NCBI RefSeq assembly: GCF_013401995.1
Contig: NZ_JACBJI010000006.1
Location: 186,001-250,000 of the forward strand
Direction of reading: 5' to 3'
Source of the DNA: Flavobacterium agri
GTDB lineage: Bacteria > Bacteroidota > Bacteroidia > Flavobacteriales > Flavobacteriaceae
Length of the DNA stretch: 64,000 nucleotides
The position numbers and the translations under genes were made by a program. This document shows positions 26,001 to 34,864 of the stretch, piece after piece (position 1 is the first letter of the stretch; each line of letters opens with the position of its first letter). Under the pieces are notes generated by a model. That model had not been told where the DNA came from and searched no databases. It saw only the letters and a list, made by a program, of their open reading frames with translations.

Positions 26001-29000
26001 AGCGGGATCATGCCGAACGTGCCGATCACGTACAGCTTCTGGGCATTGAACATCATGTCGCAAAGCTATTACAGCGGAACGATCAAACCGAACATCACGG
26101 TAGAATTCCTCGACACATCGAACAATGTCCTATCTACTTATAATACCGGTGACCTCGGACGTTGTACGGGCGGTGTAAGCGATAACACTTGTGCCATGAG
26201 CCAGTGGCTGCAGTTTACCACTTCGGTGAACTTGGGTACGGTAACGTCTTTCATCATCCGATTCCGCAACAACGCACCAGGCGGAGGCGGTAACGACCTT
26301 GCCATTGACGACATCACGATCAAACAGCAATATTGCGACCGCGACGGTGACGGAATCGCGAACATTTTCGACCTCGATGCCGATAACGACGGGCTTCCGG
26401 ATATCGAAGAAGCTGGTTTCGCCTCTTTGAGCGGCGGACGTGCCAAAATGGATCTGACTACGGCCGGAGTTTGGGTAGATGCCAATGCCAACGGTTTACA
26501 CGACACAATCGATGCCATGATCAGTGGCGGAACCTACGTTTTGCCTGATACAGACGGAGACGGCGTTCGTAACTTCCAGGATTTGGATAGCGACAACGAC
26601 AGTTTGTTCGACGTTGACGAAGCCGGATTGGCTAATGGAGACGGCGACGTAGACGGTGATGCATTGGGCGATAATGCCGATGCCGACCTCGACGGAGTGC
26701 TCGATATTTTCGATACGTTCGTCGGATACGGGACACAGGTTCGTCCGTTTGCCACGAATACCGACAACATCGGAAATCCGGATTACATGCAACTCGATTC
26801 GAACAACGACGGCATCCGAGATATCGACACCGGACTATTCGCGAGTCTCGACACCAATACCGACGGTAAAATTGACGGCACGACAGACGCCGACAAAGAC
26901 GGTATCATGGATACTTTCGATACGGCTCCGAACGCTTTGGGATCGCCTCGCAATCTCGAGCGCAAACTGTACATCGATTTTGACGGAAGAAACGATTACG
27001 GAGAAGGTTCACAAGTTTTGAGCGGACTCGCCCAATCGACGATCATGGGTTGGATCAAGCTCGCGCCAGGTTACAATACGGAAGGTATCGTCTTCGGACA
27101 GGACAACTTCTATATCCGAATCTCGGCTACCGGTATTGCACGTGCGATCGCCAAAACCGCTACGCTAAGTTATACGGCCGCGCCTTTGGCAGCAAATCGC
27201 TGGTACCACGTTGCTGCGGTTTACAACGGAGCCGCATCTACCGAAAAACTCAAATTGTTCATCAACGGTGAACAGGTCACTCAAGCGAACACCGGAAGTT
27301 TGGCGGGTACTTTGAACGCGAGCACGAACAAATTCACGATTGCGAAATATGGCGTTCCGGGAAGCGCGACTCCAATGTATTTCAACGGGTCGATCGAAGA
27401 AGTAAGAGCGTTCAACACCGCGCTTACCAACGATCAGCTACAGAAAATGGTGTATCAGGAAATCAAACAGAACGGTTCGGCCATCCGCGGGGAATTCGTT
27501 CCTAAAGATGTGGAATTGACTTCTTGGTCTTCACTACTGGCCTATTATCGCATGGATAACTTTAAGGACGACGTCATCGACGACCATATCACGACGGCGA
27601 TCGACGCGGGTGCAGCCACTACCTTGGCGCGTATCTACAACGTGAAGAACATCCGCGTGCAATTGGCTCCGATGCCTTTCGTGACGAGCCAATCGTCTAG
27701 CATCGATACGGCCGTGAGCCAGAACAATTATGTGAACGGTGCAGACGTGACGACTTATCCGTGGTCTATCGTACATGTGAAGCACAACTTGAACCTGAGC
27801 GCGAACCAGACGTCTCTCGGTATGAGAATCGATCCGGGACTCACGGTAAACATCAACAACAACAATAAACTCGAAAACAGCTGGTGGTTGAAACTCGACG
27901 GAAAACTCGACCTTCAAGGCAAATCGCAATTGGTACAGACCGCAAACAGCGACTTGGACCCTACGAGTTCAGGTTACATCGAAAAAGACCAACAAGGAAC
28001 AACCAACAAGTTCAATTACAACTATTGGAGTTCTCCTGTAGGTGCAATCAATGCCACCACGAACAATAACAATTATACGGTAAACAGCGTATTGAAAGAC
28101 GGTACGAACGCCGCGAGCCCGGTCAACCTCAACTGGACGACGGGTTACAATTCTGCAGCGACCTCGCCTATCACGTTGAGCAGCGCATGGATCTATAAAT
28201 TCCAGAACATGTCGAATGCCTACGCGAACTGGGCATATGTGGGTCAAAACGGCTCACTTATGGCCGCTCAAGGTTTCACGTTAAAAGGAAGCAGCGCGCT
28301 TACCGAAAGCCAGAACTATACTTTCGTAGGAAAACCGAACAACGGAGTCATTACGTTGCCGATCGCGCCTAACATGCTCAATTTGACCGGTAACCCTTAT
28401 CCGTCGGCTATGGATGCCGATGCGTTCATCACCGACAACCTGACCGTAATCAACGGCGCAATCCATTTCTGGGAGCATTTCGGAACTAACAATTCTCACG
28501 TCACGGCCAATTACCAAGGCGGTTATGCGACCTATACGCTTGTTGGCGGAACACCACCGGTAGCGCACCCTGACGGAAGCGGACTCGGTTCGAGCAGCAA
28601 AACCCCGAAACGCTACATCCCGGTGGGACAAGGCTTCTTCGTGACGGCAACGACTACAGGCGGAAACATCACATTCCGCAACAGCCAGCGCGCGTTCATC
28701 AAAGAAGACAACACGTTGTCGTATTCAATGTTCAAAACGGCTGTCGCTACAAGTGTAGTTCCGACGGTTCAGGCTCCGATCAATGCCGACGACATCGTTC
28801 CGGCGTCGCAGGCATACGGAAAAATCAGGATCGGTTACGATTATGCGAACGGCATGCACAGACAGTTGCTTATCGGATTCATGAACGAATTGGCCACTCC
28901 AGGTTTCGACCTCGGATACGATGCCGACAATTACGATTCGAACCCCGATGAATTGGTATTCCTGATCGGAACGCACAAAGCGGTGATCCAGGGCGACGGA

Positions 29001-29501
29001 TATTTCAACGTGAACAGCAGCTATCCGCTCGAAGTAAAAGCCGCCGCGACCGGAAACGTGAAATTCAAGCTCGACGCTACCGAGAATTTCGACAACGACC
29101 AACCGATCTACATCTATGACAAGACGACTGGAATCTATCACAACTTACGCGACGAAAACTTCTCATTGAGCTTGCCTGCGGGAACCTACTCGAACCGTTT
29201 CTTCTTGAGATTCGTACCGGAAGTAAGCACTACCATCCAAAAAGATGTGGTCATCGAAGGAATAGATGCCGCTTACGACATCCAGAGTTCTGAACTTGGA
29301 ATCCGCAACCAGCTTGAAGACGTGACCGTTTACAAAGCGACTTTGGTGAACATGCTCGGACAGGTTTTGGAAGGCTACACCGTAGAAGGCCAGGATCAAA
29401 CGAACATCCGAATCCCGGTAAAATCGCTTAGCGCGGGAACATACATCGTAAAAATAGAAACGACCGGAGGCACTATGAGCCAGAAAGTCATCATCAAATA
29501 A
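23010..29501 (+). CDS. giant mosaic secreted protein with T9SS type A sorting domain
   Basis: A 2163-residue protein, probably exported by the type IX system and anchored or released at the cell surface. Order of parts: signal peptide to about residue 27 (LTSLQGFSQ); a Gly-rich domain (30-230, with GAGGHGG and GGGGGGA runs); five choice-of-anchor-D Ig-like repeats (about 235-845, four opening with a DTTPST motif); a thrombospondin type 3 Ca-binding segment (DTDNDGVADNVD); an unassigned domain (870-1110); more type 3 repeats to about 1310; a LamG/concanavalin-like domain (about 1315-1480); a beta-rich region; and a C-terminal sorting domain (about 2085-2163) ending IVKIETTGG...KVIIK. Adhesion or glycan binding is plausible; no catalytic motif is seen. 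Confidence 0.92.
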   Translation: MEKITQLDKKLIMMIFLALTSLQGFSQSQQFDTNGTFTVPAGVTSVTVQAWGAGGHGGNRTSSGRAGGGGGGAYASSVIAVTPGQSIPITVGQGSGDDNPGGDSWFLNASTVMAKGGNSGPNNGSTGGSGGSAISSVGATKYAGGNGAGTTASNSGGGGSSAASTAVGTNASGQTGGNAPGDGGDGGDGRGSGGNGTDGDAPGGGGGGAYKSGSSNRTGGDGGNGRVIVTYVIQDMNITGNSINIVSGDTTPSTADFTDFGSVFASSGTIVRNFSIQNTGTAALTGVTVSISGANASDFALTTSPTVSIAAAGNSTFTITFDPSALGSRTATVSVASNDPDENPYTFAIQGMGTLPVSMSVSGNATLITDGDTTPSTTDDTDFGTCDLTTGSIVKVFTVSNASFANTLSITGVTFSGTGSGDFSVTPTTASIAGGASANFTVTFNPTTAGVRNVTMNFANNDPDNNPYDFSIRATGADPDISVQGNSVTIADNDTTPSTTDGTNMGSVVVIGNTSISQTFYIHNLSGAGMPLTITSVTSSSSQFTISTAPASTVAVGASTPFVVTFDPTSTGTKTTTITITSNDANTSYVFSVSGVGTDPEIDVQGNSTSISDGDTTPSTGDWTNFGTTPLQAGFINRTFTISNSASATGPLNLGTITVTGTNPSDFTATQPAATTLAAGASTTFTVSFDPTASGTRTATINIPNNDSNESTYDFAVSGFGNDPEMEVLGNGVPILDATTATSVLDNTDFGSVSMQGGSAIANYTITNNGVGTMSIGAISFTGSGAAFFAVATAPPATLAQGASTTFQISFTPTSIGTKTATIYITNDDYDENPYNFNLTGLGVRTYPDTDNDGVADNVDIDDDNDGIIDTQEQSNCVQSVYSNTTEHTFLNETFGAGTTKGQININIPGATCTYCYEDGIVQANTTACPSQSSAILDDGEYVVTHRIANTTVGHPDNIHYDLAWNGLEDHTTGDTYGRMAVFNASYAPGVFYETTISGIMPNVPITYSFWALNIMSQSYYSGTIKPNITVEFLDTSNNVLSTYNTGDLGRCTGGVSDNTCAMSQWLQFTTSVNLGTVTSFIIRFRNNAPGGGGNDLAIDDITIKQQYCDRDGDGIANIFDLDADNDGLPDIEEAGFASLSGGRAKMDLTTAGVWVDANANGLHDTIDAMISGGTYVLPDTDGDGVRNFQDLDSDNDSLFDVDEAGLANGDGDVDGDALGDNADADLDGVLDIFDTFVGYGTQVRPFATNTDNIGNPDYMQLDSNNDGIRDIDTGLFASLDTNTDGKIDGTTDADKDGIMDTFDTAPNALGSPRNLERKLYIDFDGRNDYGEGSQVLSGLAQSTIMGWIKLAPGYNTEGIVFGQDNFYIRISATGIARAIAKTATLSYTAAPLAANRWYHVAAVYNGAASTEKLKLFINGEQVTQANTGSLAGTLNASTNKFTIAKYGVPGSATPMYFNGSIEEVRAFNTALTNDQLQKMVYQEIKQNGSAIRGEFVPKDVELTSWSSLLAYYRMDNFKDDVIDDHITTAIDAGAATTLARIYNVKNIRVQLAPMPFVTSQSSSIDTAVSQNNYVNGADVTTYPWSIVHVKHNLNLSANQTSLGMRIDPGLTVNINNNNKLENSWWLKLDGKLDLQGKSQLVQTANSDLDPTSSGYIEKDQQGTTNKFNYNYWSSPVGAINATTNNNNYTVNSVLKDGTNAASPVNLNWTTGYNSAATSPITLSSAWIYKFQNMSNAYANWAYVGQNGSLMAAQGFTLKGSSALTESQNYTFVGKPNNGVITLPIAPNMLNLTGNPYPSAMDADAFITDNLTVINGAIHFWEHFGTNNSHVTANYQGGYATYTLVGGTPPVAHPDGSGLGSSSKTPKRYIPVGQGFFVTATTTGGNITFRNSQRAFIKEDNTLSYSMFKTAVATSVVPTVQAPINADDIVPASQAYGKIRIGYDYANGMHRQLLIGFMNELATPGFDLGYDADNYDSNPDELVFLIGTHKAVIQGDGYFNVNSSYPLEVKAAATGNVKFKLDATENFDNDQPIYIYDKTTGIYHNLRDENFSLSLPAGTYSNRFFLRFVPEVSTTIQKDVVIEGIDAAYDIQSSELGIRNQLEDVTVYKATLVNMLGQVLEGYTVEGQDQTNIRIPVKSLSAGTYIVKIETTGGTMSQKVIIK

Positions 29502-29532
29502 CACCCTGATTTTCCCCTTTTTACCCCAAAGG

Positions 29533-29566
29533 AAAAGCCTCTCTTAACGGAGAGGCTTTTCTATTT
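29533..29566 (+). terminator. terminator of the giant gene
   Basis: AAAAGCCTCTC (29533-29543) pairs perfectly with GAGAGGCTTTT (29550-29560). With T and A runs on its sides it may also serve hisS from the opposite strand. Confidence 0.88.
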
Positions 29567-29594
29567 TAGAGTGATTGTTTTGTTAAATCAAATA

Positions 29595-30971
29595 TTAAAA
29601 ATTGTCTGAAAGAAGTTCCTTCAAATCGTTGAACGAAACCGTCCATTTCTGTGCGCTCACAAGGTTCTTGACCGAGTAATTGCCATCTATCAATTCCTGT
29701 TCGCCTACGGTTACCACAAACGGTATGTTGCGTTTTTCGGCATATTTGAACTGCTTGTCCGTTTTGGACTTATCGGGATACATATCGACGCGGATTCCCG
29801 AATTGCGCAATTCCGAGACGGCTTTCATCGAAAACAACGCCTCGCCTTCCCCAAGGTTCAGGAACAATGCGATCGGAGCCGAAGTGACGGTTTCCGGAAA
29901 CAATCCGAGTTCTTCCAATACGAGATAAATCCGGTCGAGGCCGAACGAAATACCCACGCCGCTGATGTTCTTGAGTCCGAAAATGCCGGTAAGGTCGTCG
30001 TAACGTCCACCGCCGCCGATAGAGCCCATGGCCACTTTCGGTGCGACGACTTCGAAAATCGCGCCTGTATAGTAGTTGAGTCCGCGCGCTAAAGTGACGT
30101 CGAGATCGAGCGTCGCGCCTTTCAATCCGAGCGCTTTCACGTTATCGCAAATGAATTTGAGTTCCTCTATGCCTTTTTTTCCTTCTTCGGATGCAGAAAG
30201 CAAAGCCGAAAGTTTTTCGAGTTTTTCATCGACGTTTCCGGTGAACGAAAACAACGGTTGGACTTTTTCTATGGCTTCGGCCGAAATGCCTTTTTCGATC
30301 ATTTCGTTGCGTACGCCTTCCTCGCCTATCTTGTCGAGTTTGTCCAACGCGACCGTAAAATCGATCAGTTTGTCTTTCGCTCCTATCGTTTCCGCTATTC
30401 CCGAAAGGATTTTTCGGTTGTTGATTTTAATCGTCGCGCCGTCCAATCCCAAATCGGCAAAAACCGAATCGTAAAGCTGCACGAGCTCGACTTCCTGCCA
30501 AAGCGAGTTCGAGCCTACTACATCGGCATCGCATTGGTAAAATTCGCGGAAACGTCCTTTTTGCGGACGATCGGCTCTCCAAACCGGCTGGATCTGATAG
30601 CGCTTGAACGGAAACTGTATATCGTTCTGGTGTTGCACGACGTAACGCGCGAACGGCACGGTAAGGTCGTAACGCAGGGCTTTTTCCGAAATGGAAGACG
30701 TCAATCTCAGGCTGTCGCGATTCGCAAGATGGTTCTCATCGGCTTTCGACAGATAATCGCCCGAATTCAAGATCTTGAAAATCAACCTATCGCCTTCTTC
30801 CCCGTATTTGCCCATCAAGGTCTCGGAATTCTCGAAAGACGGGGTTTCTATCGGTTGGTATCCGAACTTTTCGAAATTCGCCTTCATGATCGACATGATG
30901 TACTGGCGTTTCGCTACCTCTTCGGGCGAAAAATCGCGTGTGCCTTTCGGTATGCCTGGTTTTTGTGCCAT
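29595..30971 (-). CDS. hisS: histidine-tRNA ligase
   Basis: Class II aminoacyl-tRNA synthetase charging tRNA-His. The 458-residue product has motif 2 ([13 protein letters not shown] near residue 140), the histidine-binding HisA-type block [14 protein letters not shown], motif 3 ([15 protein letters not shown]) and a C-terminal anticodon-binding domain from about 365. The N-terminus [11 protein letters not shown] is the family standard. It is a single gene, divergent from the FtsX permease. Confidence 0.97.
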   Translation of the reverse strand: MAQKPGIPKGTRDFSPEEVAKRQYIMSIMKANFEKFGYQPIETPSFENSETLMGKYGEEGDRLIFKILNSGDYLSKADENHLANRDSLRLTSSISEKALRYDLTVPFARYVVQHQNDIQFPFKRYQIQPVWRADRPQKGRFREFYQCDADVVGSNSLWQEVELVQLYDSVFADLGLDGATIKINNRKILSGIAETIGAKDKLIDFTVALDKLDKIGEEGVRNEMIEKGISAEAIEKVQPLFSFTGNVDEKLEKLSALLSASEEGKKGIEELKFICDNVKALGLKGATLDLDVTLARGLNYYTGAIFEVVAPKVAMGSIGGGGRYDDLTGIFGLKNISGVGISFGLDRIYLVLEELGLFPETVTSAPIALFLNLGEGEALFSMKAVSELRNSGIRVDMYPDKSKTDKQFKYAEKRNIPFVVTVGEQELIDGNYSVKNLVSAQKWTVSFNDLKELLSDNF

Positions 30972-31002
30972 AACTTTTAGATAAGCCGCAAATATCGGGT
31001 TT

Positions 31003-31061
31003 AGCCGCGAATTTCCCGAATTTGCGCGAATCGATTTGTGAAATTCATGCGATCCGCAGCC
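31003..31061. repeat. degenerate copy of the GCCACGAAT-type repeat
   Basis: AGCCGCGAAT at 31003-31012 and ATCCGCAGCC at 31052-31061 form imperfect inverted arms. Positions 31038-31061 match 4097-4120 at 17 of 24 bases. Confidence 0.5.
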
Positions 31062-31135
31062 AAAAAATACTGTAATTTAGTAACCGAAAGAAAGCCGATG
31101 GTGATTGATGAATGGTAATCCGTCCACATCTAATC

Positions 31136-31163
31136 ACTATTCACCAATTACTATTCACCACAT
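31136..31163. repeat. 14-base tandem repeat
   Basis: ACTATTCACCAATT (31136-31149) is followed by ACTATTCACCACAT (31150-31163), 12 of 14 identical, just before the permease gene. Confidence 0.75.
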
Positions 31164-31188
31164 TTCACATCGCTATCACGCCCATAAA

Positions 31189-32430
31189 ATGTTCAAACTG
31201 CTCCGCGAAAATATCCGAATCGCCCTAGGTTCCATCAAAGCGCAATTGCTGCGTACCATTCTTACGGTTTTCATCATCGGGATCGGCATCATGGCGCTTG
31301 TCGGGATTTTGACCGTAGTTTCGGCACTCGAGCATACGCTTTCGCGCGATTTTGCTTCGATGGGTGCCAATACGTTCAATCTGGAACAATATGATTTCAG
31401 TCAACGATACGAAGGCGATAGCGAAGACAGGCGCATAAACCCTGTAATTTCTTATGCACAGGCGAAAGCGTTCAAGGAGACGTTCGACTTTCCGGGCACG
31501 ACGATCTCGCTTTCATTTACGGCAACTTCACAGGCCGAAGTAAGGTACGGGTCAGAAAAGACGGACCCTGATATTACCGTGATTGGCGCAGACGAATTTT
31601 TTCTGCCGAATTCAGGACTTGAAATTTCACAAGGGCGCAACTTCACACCTTTCGACGTTTCGAACAACACCTACACGTGTATCGTAGGTTCCGATTTCGA
31701 AAAAGGATTGCTAAAGGACACCAACCCGATTGATAAGGTTATATCTATACGCGGGGCGCGATTCAAAGTAATTGGCGTACTCAAGGAAAAAGGTTCTACT
31801 TTCGGCAACAGCCAGGATCTGCGCGTAATTATCCCGATCCAAGTGGCGCGTTCGATTTTCACCCAACCGAACATCAATTACGGTGTGAGCGCGATGGTTC
31901 AAAAGAAAGAACTGCTCGACGATGCGGTTGACCAGGCAACACTCGCCTTCCGCAACATTCGCGGCCTCAACCCGATCCAGGACAGCAATTTCGGGATTTC
32001 GAGAAGCGACGACCTCATCCATAAAATTCAGGAAATTACAGGTTATCTTACAACGGCCGCGTGGGTTATCGGCATCATCACTATTTTCGGATCTTCGATC
32101 GCGCTGATGAATATCATGTTGGTTTCAGTCACAGAAAGAACGCGGGAAATTGGCGTACGCAAGGCATTAGGCGCAAAACGCACTACGATCGCGACACAAT
32201 TTTTTATCGAGACGATGGTGATTGGTCAAATCGGAGGTGTTTTAGGAATGGTAATCGGCATGTTGCTCGGTTCGCTTGTGGCGATGCTGCTCAAATTCAG
32301 CTTTACCGTGCCTTGGATGGCGATGTTGGCCGCTTTTGTCGTGGCTTTTTTCGTGGCATTGTTTTCAGGTCTTTATCCGGCGGTAAAAGCGTCGAGGCTT
32401 GACCCCATCGAAGCGTTGCGATACGAATAA
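31189..32430 (+). CDS. ABC transporter permease (MacB/FtsX type)
   Basis: A 413-residue inner-membrane protein. One transmembrane helix near residues 20-42 is followed by a large periplasmic MacB-like domain (about 45-270) and three C-terminal helices (about 285-310, 335-360, 370-395) forming the FtsX domain, with the family motif TREIGVRKALGAKRTTI between the first two of these. The ATG at 31189 is chosen because frame-consistent upstream codons lie in repeat DNA. No ATP-binding subunit is adjacent, so its partner must be encoded elsewhere. Role could be export of a peptide, lipoprotein or antibiotic. Confidence 0.9.
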   Translation: MFKLLRENIRIALGSIKAQLLRTILTVFIIGIGIMALVGILTVVSALEHTLSRDFASMGANTFNLEQYDFSQRYEGDSEDRRINPVISYAQAKAFKETFDFPGTTISLSFTATSQAEVRYGSEKTDPDITVIGADEFFLPNSGLEISQGRNFTPFDVSNNTYTCIVGSDFEKGLLKDTNPIDKVISIRGARFKVIGVLKEKGSTFGNSQDLRVIIPIQVARSIFTQPNINYGVSAMVQKKELLDDAVDQATLAFRNIRGLNPIQDSNFGISRSDDLIHKIQEITGYLTTAAWVIGIITIFGSSIALMNIMLVSVTERTREIGVRKALGAKRTTIATQFFIETMVIGQIGGVLGMVIGMLLGSLVAMLLKFSFTVPWMAMLAAFVVAFFVALFSGLYPAVKASRLDPIEALRYE

Positions 32431-33276
32431 TCAACGATTCGCTTTGACCATACGGCCGTTACCGAACAGGTCGTTTCGCAATTCGACATCCGAAAACCCT
32501 TTATTTTTAAGTAGTTCGACGGTTTCTTTACCGAGGTATTGATTGATTTCGAAATACAGTTTCCCATCGGGCTTGAGATTTTTTAACGCGAGATCGGCAA
32601 TTTTGCGATAGAATAGCAACGCATCGTCATCTTCGACGAATAAAGCCAAATGCGGCTCGTGATCGAGTACGTTTTTGCGCATTTCTTCTTTTTCGGTATG
32701 TCTTACATAAGGCGGATTGGATACGATTACGTCGAATAGCTCGTCCAAATCTTCGGTCGTCAATATATCGGCTTCGATAAAATGGATACGCACCTGGTTT
32801 TTATTGGCGTTTCGCCTCGCCGTTTCGATAGCTCCCGGTGAAACATCGATTGCAAAAACTTCGGAGTCGTGTAAGTTTTTCGCAACCGAAATCGGGATAC
32901 AGCCGCTTCCCGTACCGATGTCGAGGATTTTAGGACTTCCTTTGAACTCGAAATCCTTGATGATCCAATCGACGAGTTCCTCGGTTTCGGGCCGCGGAAT
33001 CAGCACATTCGGGTTCACTTCGAATTCCAACCCGAAAAAATGTGCCTTACCTATAATATATTGTATCGGAATTTGGGACTTGAGTTTTTCGAGCGCCTTC
33101 TCGAATACCGCCAATTCGGATGCGGAAAAGGATTTGTCCGGGAACATCGCCAGATCGACGCGTTTCATGTTTTGGTATTCCTCGAGCAACATGTAGAAAA
33201 AGTTCTCAGCCTCTGTCGCATCGTAAATCGGTGTGAGTACAGAAATGAAATCCTGTCTGAAATCTCTAATCTGCAT
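32431..33276 (-). CDS. prmC: release factor glutamine methyltransferase PrmC
   Basis: Methylates the Gln of the GGQ motif of release factors RF1/RF2. The 281-residue product has an N-terminal helical domain (1-85) that binds the release factor and a SAM-binding domain with motif I DIGTGSG (119-125) and the catalytic NPPY (187-190). The stop abuts the convergent permease stop. The 5' end overlaps the GNAT gene by 11 bases, so the two are co-transcribed. Confidence 0.95.
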   Translation of the reverse strand: MQIRDFRQDFISVLTPIYDATEAENFFYMLLEEYQNMKRVDLAMFPDKSFSASELAVFEKALEKLKSQIPIQYIIGKAHFFGLEFEVNPNVLIPRPETEELVDWIIKDFEFKGSPKILDIGTGSGCIPISVAKNLHDSEVFAIDVSPGAIETARRNANKNQVRIHFIEADILTTEDLDELFDVIVSNPPYVRHTEKEEMRKNVLDHEPHLALFVEDDDALLFYRKIADLALKNLKPDGKLYFEINQYLGKETVELLKNKGFSDVELRNDLFGNGRMVKANR

Positions 33277-33763
33277 GATTCAGGTCGTTTTGCATCCAAA
33301 CCGTACAAGCCGTGTGGCCCGTTCCTCCTTTTGAGGCGTCGAGATAGTAAAATCCGGAGCGTTTATATAGTTTTTGGGCGTCGAGCATCGTCGGGAACGT
33401 TTCGAGATAGCAGTATTCGAATCCGAAACTACGGGCTATTTCAAGACATTTTTGCATCAATCCGTTGCCGACTCCTTTGCCTCTCGCCTGTTTCGACAGA
33501 TACATTTTACGCAATTCGCACGTATCTGAATTTGCGTTCTCGAGTTGGGCGATTCCGGCTCCGCCAAGGATTACCCCATTTTCCTCGGCAACGAAATAAG
33601 CCGAGCGCTCACCGGAATAAGCCCTAGACATAAAATCGATTTCGGGATCGCCAAGCGCGCTTCCGCATGTCGGCGCCTCGAATTCGTTAAGGCAGGAGCG
33701 GATTATGGACGCGATTCGCGCATCGTCTTCGGATCGTATCGGTCGTATCGAAATGGTACTCAT
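33266..33763 (-). CDS. GNAT family N-acetyltransferase
   Basis: A 165-residue cytosolic acetyl-CoA-dependent acetyltransferase. The acetyl-CoA-binding motif A is KMYLSKQARGKGVGNGLM near residue 95, followed by motif B (YLETFPTMLDAQKLYKRSGF). The substrate is unknown. The ATG at 33763 begins the fold correctly; a much longer reading frame upstream would run through the divergent promoters and ribD. It begins only five bases past its -7 box, so the mRNA may be almost leaderless. prmC overlaps its end. Confidence 0.9.
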   Translation of the reverse strand: MSTISIRPIRSEDDARIASIIRSCLNEFEAPTCGSALGDPEIDFMSRAYSGERSAYFVAEENGVILGGAGIAQLENANSDTCELRKMYLSKQARGKGVGNGLMQKCLEIARSFGFEYCYLETFPTMLDAQKLYKRSGFYYLDASKGGTGHTACTVWMQNDLNHAD

Positions 33764-33768
33764 AGATA

Positions 33769-33776
33769 CAAAAGTA
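33769..33776 (-). promoter_or_regulatory. -7 box of the GNAT-prmC operon
   Basis: TACTTTTG on the minus strand fits TAnnTTTG and ends five bases before the GNAT ATG. A TTG lies 16 bases upstream of it, shorter than the usual 19. Confidence 0.6.
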
Positions 33777-33805
33777 CGCATTACGCACGCTCCAACCGAA
33801 TTGTC

Positions 33806-33813
33806 TACTTTTG
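33806..33813 (+). promoter_or_regulatory. -7 box of ribD
   Basis: TACTTTTG fits TAnnTTTG and ends four bases before the ribD ATG, so transcription should start at or very near the start codon. No clear -33 TTG. Confidence 0.6.
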
Positions 33814-33817
33814 TAAA

Positions 33818-34864
33818 ATGCAACAGCACGAAAAGTTCATGAAACGTTGTTTGGAACTGGCTTCGGCCGGATTGGGTAGCACCTATCCGAACCCGATAGT
33901 CGGAAGTGTGATCGTTCACGAAGGCAAAATCATAGGCGAAGGTTGGCATCGGAAAGCCGGTGAAGCCCATGCCGAAGTGAACGCCGTGAATTCCGTAAAG
34001 GACAAATCGCTGCTCAAAAAATCGACGATCTACGTGACGCTCGAGCCTTGCAGCCATTTCGGGAAAACGCCTCCTTGCTGCGATTTGATCATTGCGAACG
34101 ATATCCCGAACGTAGTCATCGGTTGCGTCGACCCGAACGAAAAAGTGGCCGGGCGAGGCATCGCGAAATTGATGGCTTCGGGCAAAAAAGTCACGCTCGG
34201 AGTTCTCGAAAAAGAATGCATCGCACTAAATCGCAGATTTTTCACTTTCCAGAACAAAAAACGCCCTTACATCATCTTGAAATGGGCGCAAAGTGCCGAC
34301 GGTTTCATAAGTCCCGAACGAAAAACAGAAGCGAAACCCGTGTGGCTTACGAATCAGTATTCGCGTCAGCTCGTACACAAATGGCGCACCCAGGAACACG
34401 CGATCCTGATCGGGACGCAAACGGCGATTGACGACAATCCGTCGTTGACCGCACGGGATTGGCACGGACAAAATCCGATCCGCATAGTTATCGACCGATC
34501 GCATCGAATCCCAAAAGAAAATCATATATTTGATAGTCAGGCGAAAACGATAGCACTTTCTGAACAGCCATCGGATTGGGCACAAACGGAAATCATCGAT
34601 TTTGAAGGAAATCTCGTCGAAGAAATCTGTAAGTCACTTTTCAGAAATGACATACAATCGGTGATCGTCGAAGGCGGAAGACGACTTCTGCAAACCTTCA
34701 TCGACGCCGGAATTTGGGATGAAGCGAGGGTTTTCAGGTCTGAAACTGTTCTGGGAAATGGAACGAAAGCTCCTTTTTTCGATTTTATGCCCCATTTGAA
34801 AGAGAATATCCGCAAGGACGAACTTTTAATGTACCGCAACCATGATCAACACGATTATTTTTGA
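33818..34864 (+). CDS. ribD: bifunctional riboflavin deaminase/reductase RibD
   Basis: Two cytosolic steps of riboflavin synthesis: deamination of the pyrimidine from GTP cyclohydrolase II and reduction of its ribosyl group. The 348-residue product joins an N-terminal deaminase (zinc ligands H51 in HAE, C78 and C87 in PCSHFGKTPPC) to a C-terminal DHFR-like reductase (from about 150, ILKWAQSADGFI). The ATG at 33818 is supported by the adjoining -7 box. No FMN riboswitch is seen in the short upstream space. It overlaps the HAD gene by 23 bases. Confidence 0.95.
   Translation: MQQHEKFMKRCLELASAGLGSTYPNPIVGSVIVHEGKIIGEGWHRKAGEAHAEVNAVNSVKDKSLLKKSTIYVTLEPCSHFGKTPPCCDLIIANDIPNVVIGCVDPNEKVAGRGIAKLMASGKKVTLGVLEKECIALNRRFFTFQNKKRPYIILKWAQSADGFISPERKTEAKPVWLTNQYSRQLVHKWRTQEHAILIGTQTAIDDNPSLTARDWHGQNPIRIVIDRSHRIPKENHIFDSQAKTIALSEQPSDWAQTEIIDFEGNLVEEICKSLFRNDIQSVIVEGGRRLLQTFIDAGIWDEARVFRSETVLGNGTKAPFFDFMPHLKENIRKDELLMYRNHDQHDYF

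Noticed and set aside
25269..26063. 264-codon minus-strand open frame inside the giant secreted protein gene
   Set aside because: Antisense shadow; composition is atypical, and the plus frame holds clear domains.
33764..33817. FMN riboswitch upstream of ribD
   Set aside because: The gap is only 54 bases and shared by two divergent promoters, too short for the RFN element.
33764..34057. Extension of the GNAT gene to 263 residues through the divergent promoters and into ribD
   Set aside because: It runs across two -7 boxes and the start of ribD; the 165-residue form matches the family.
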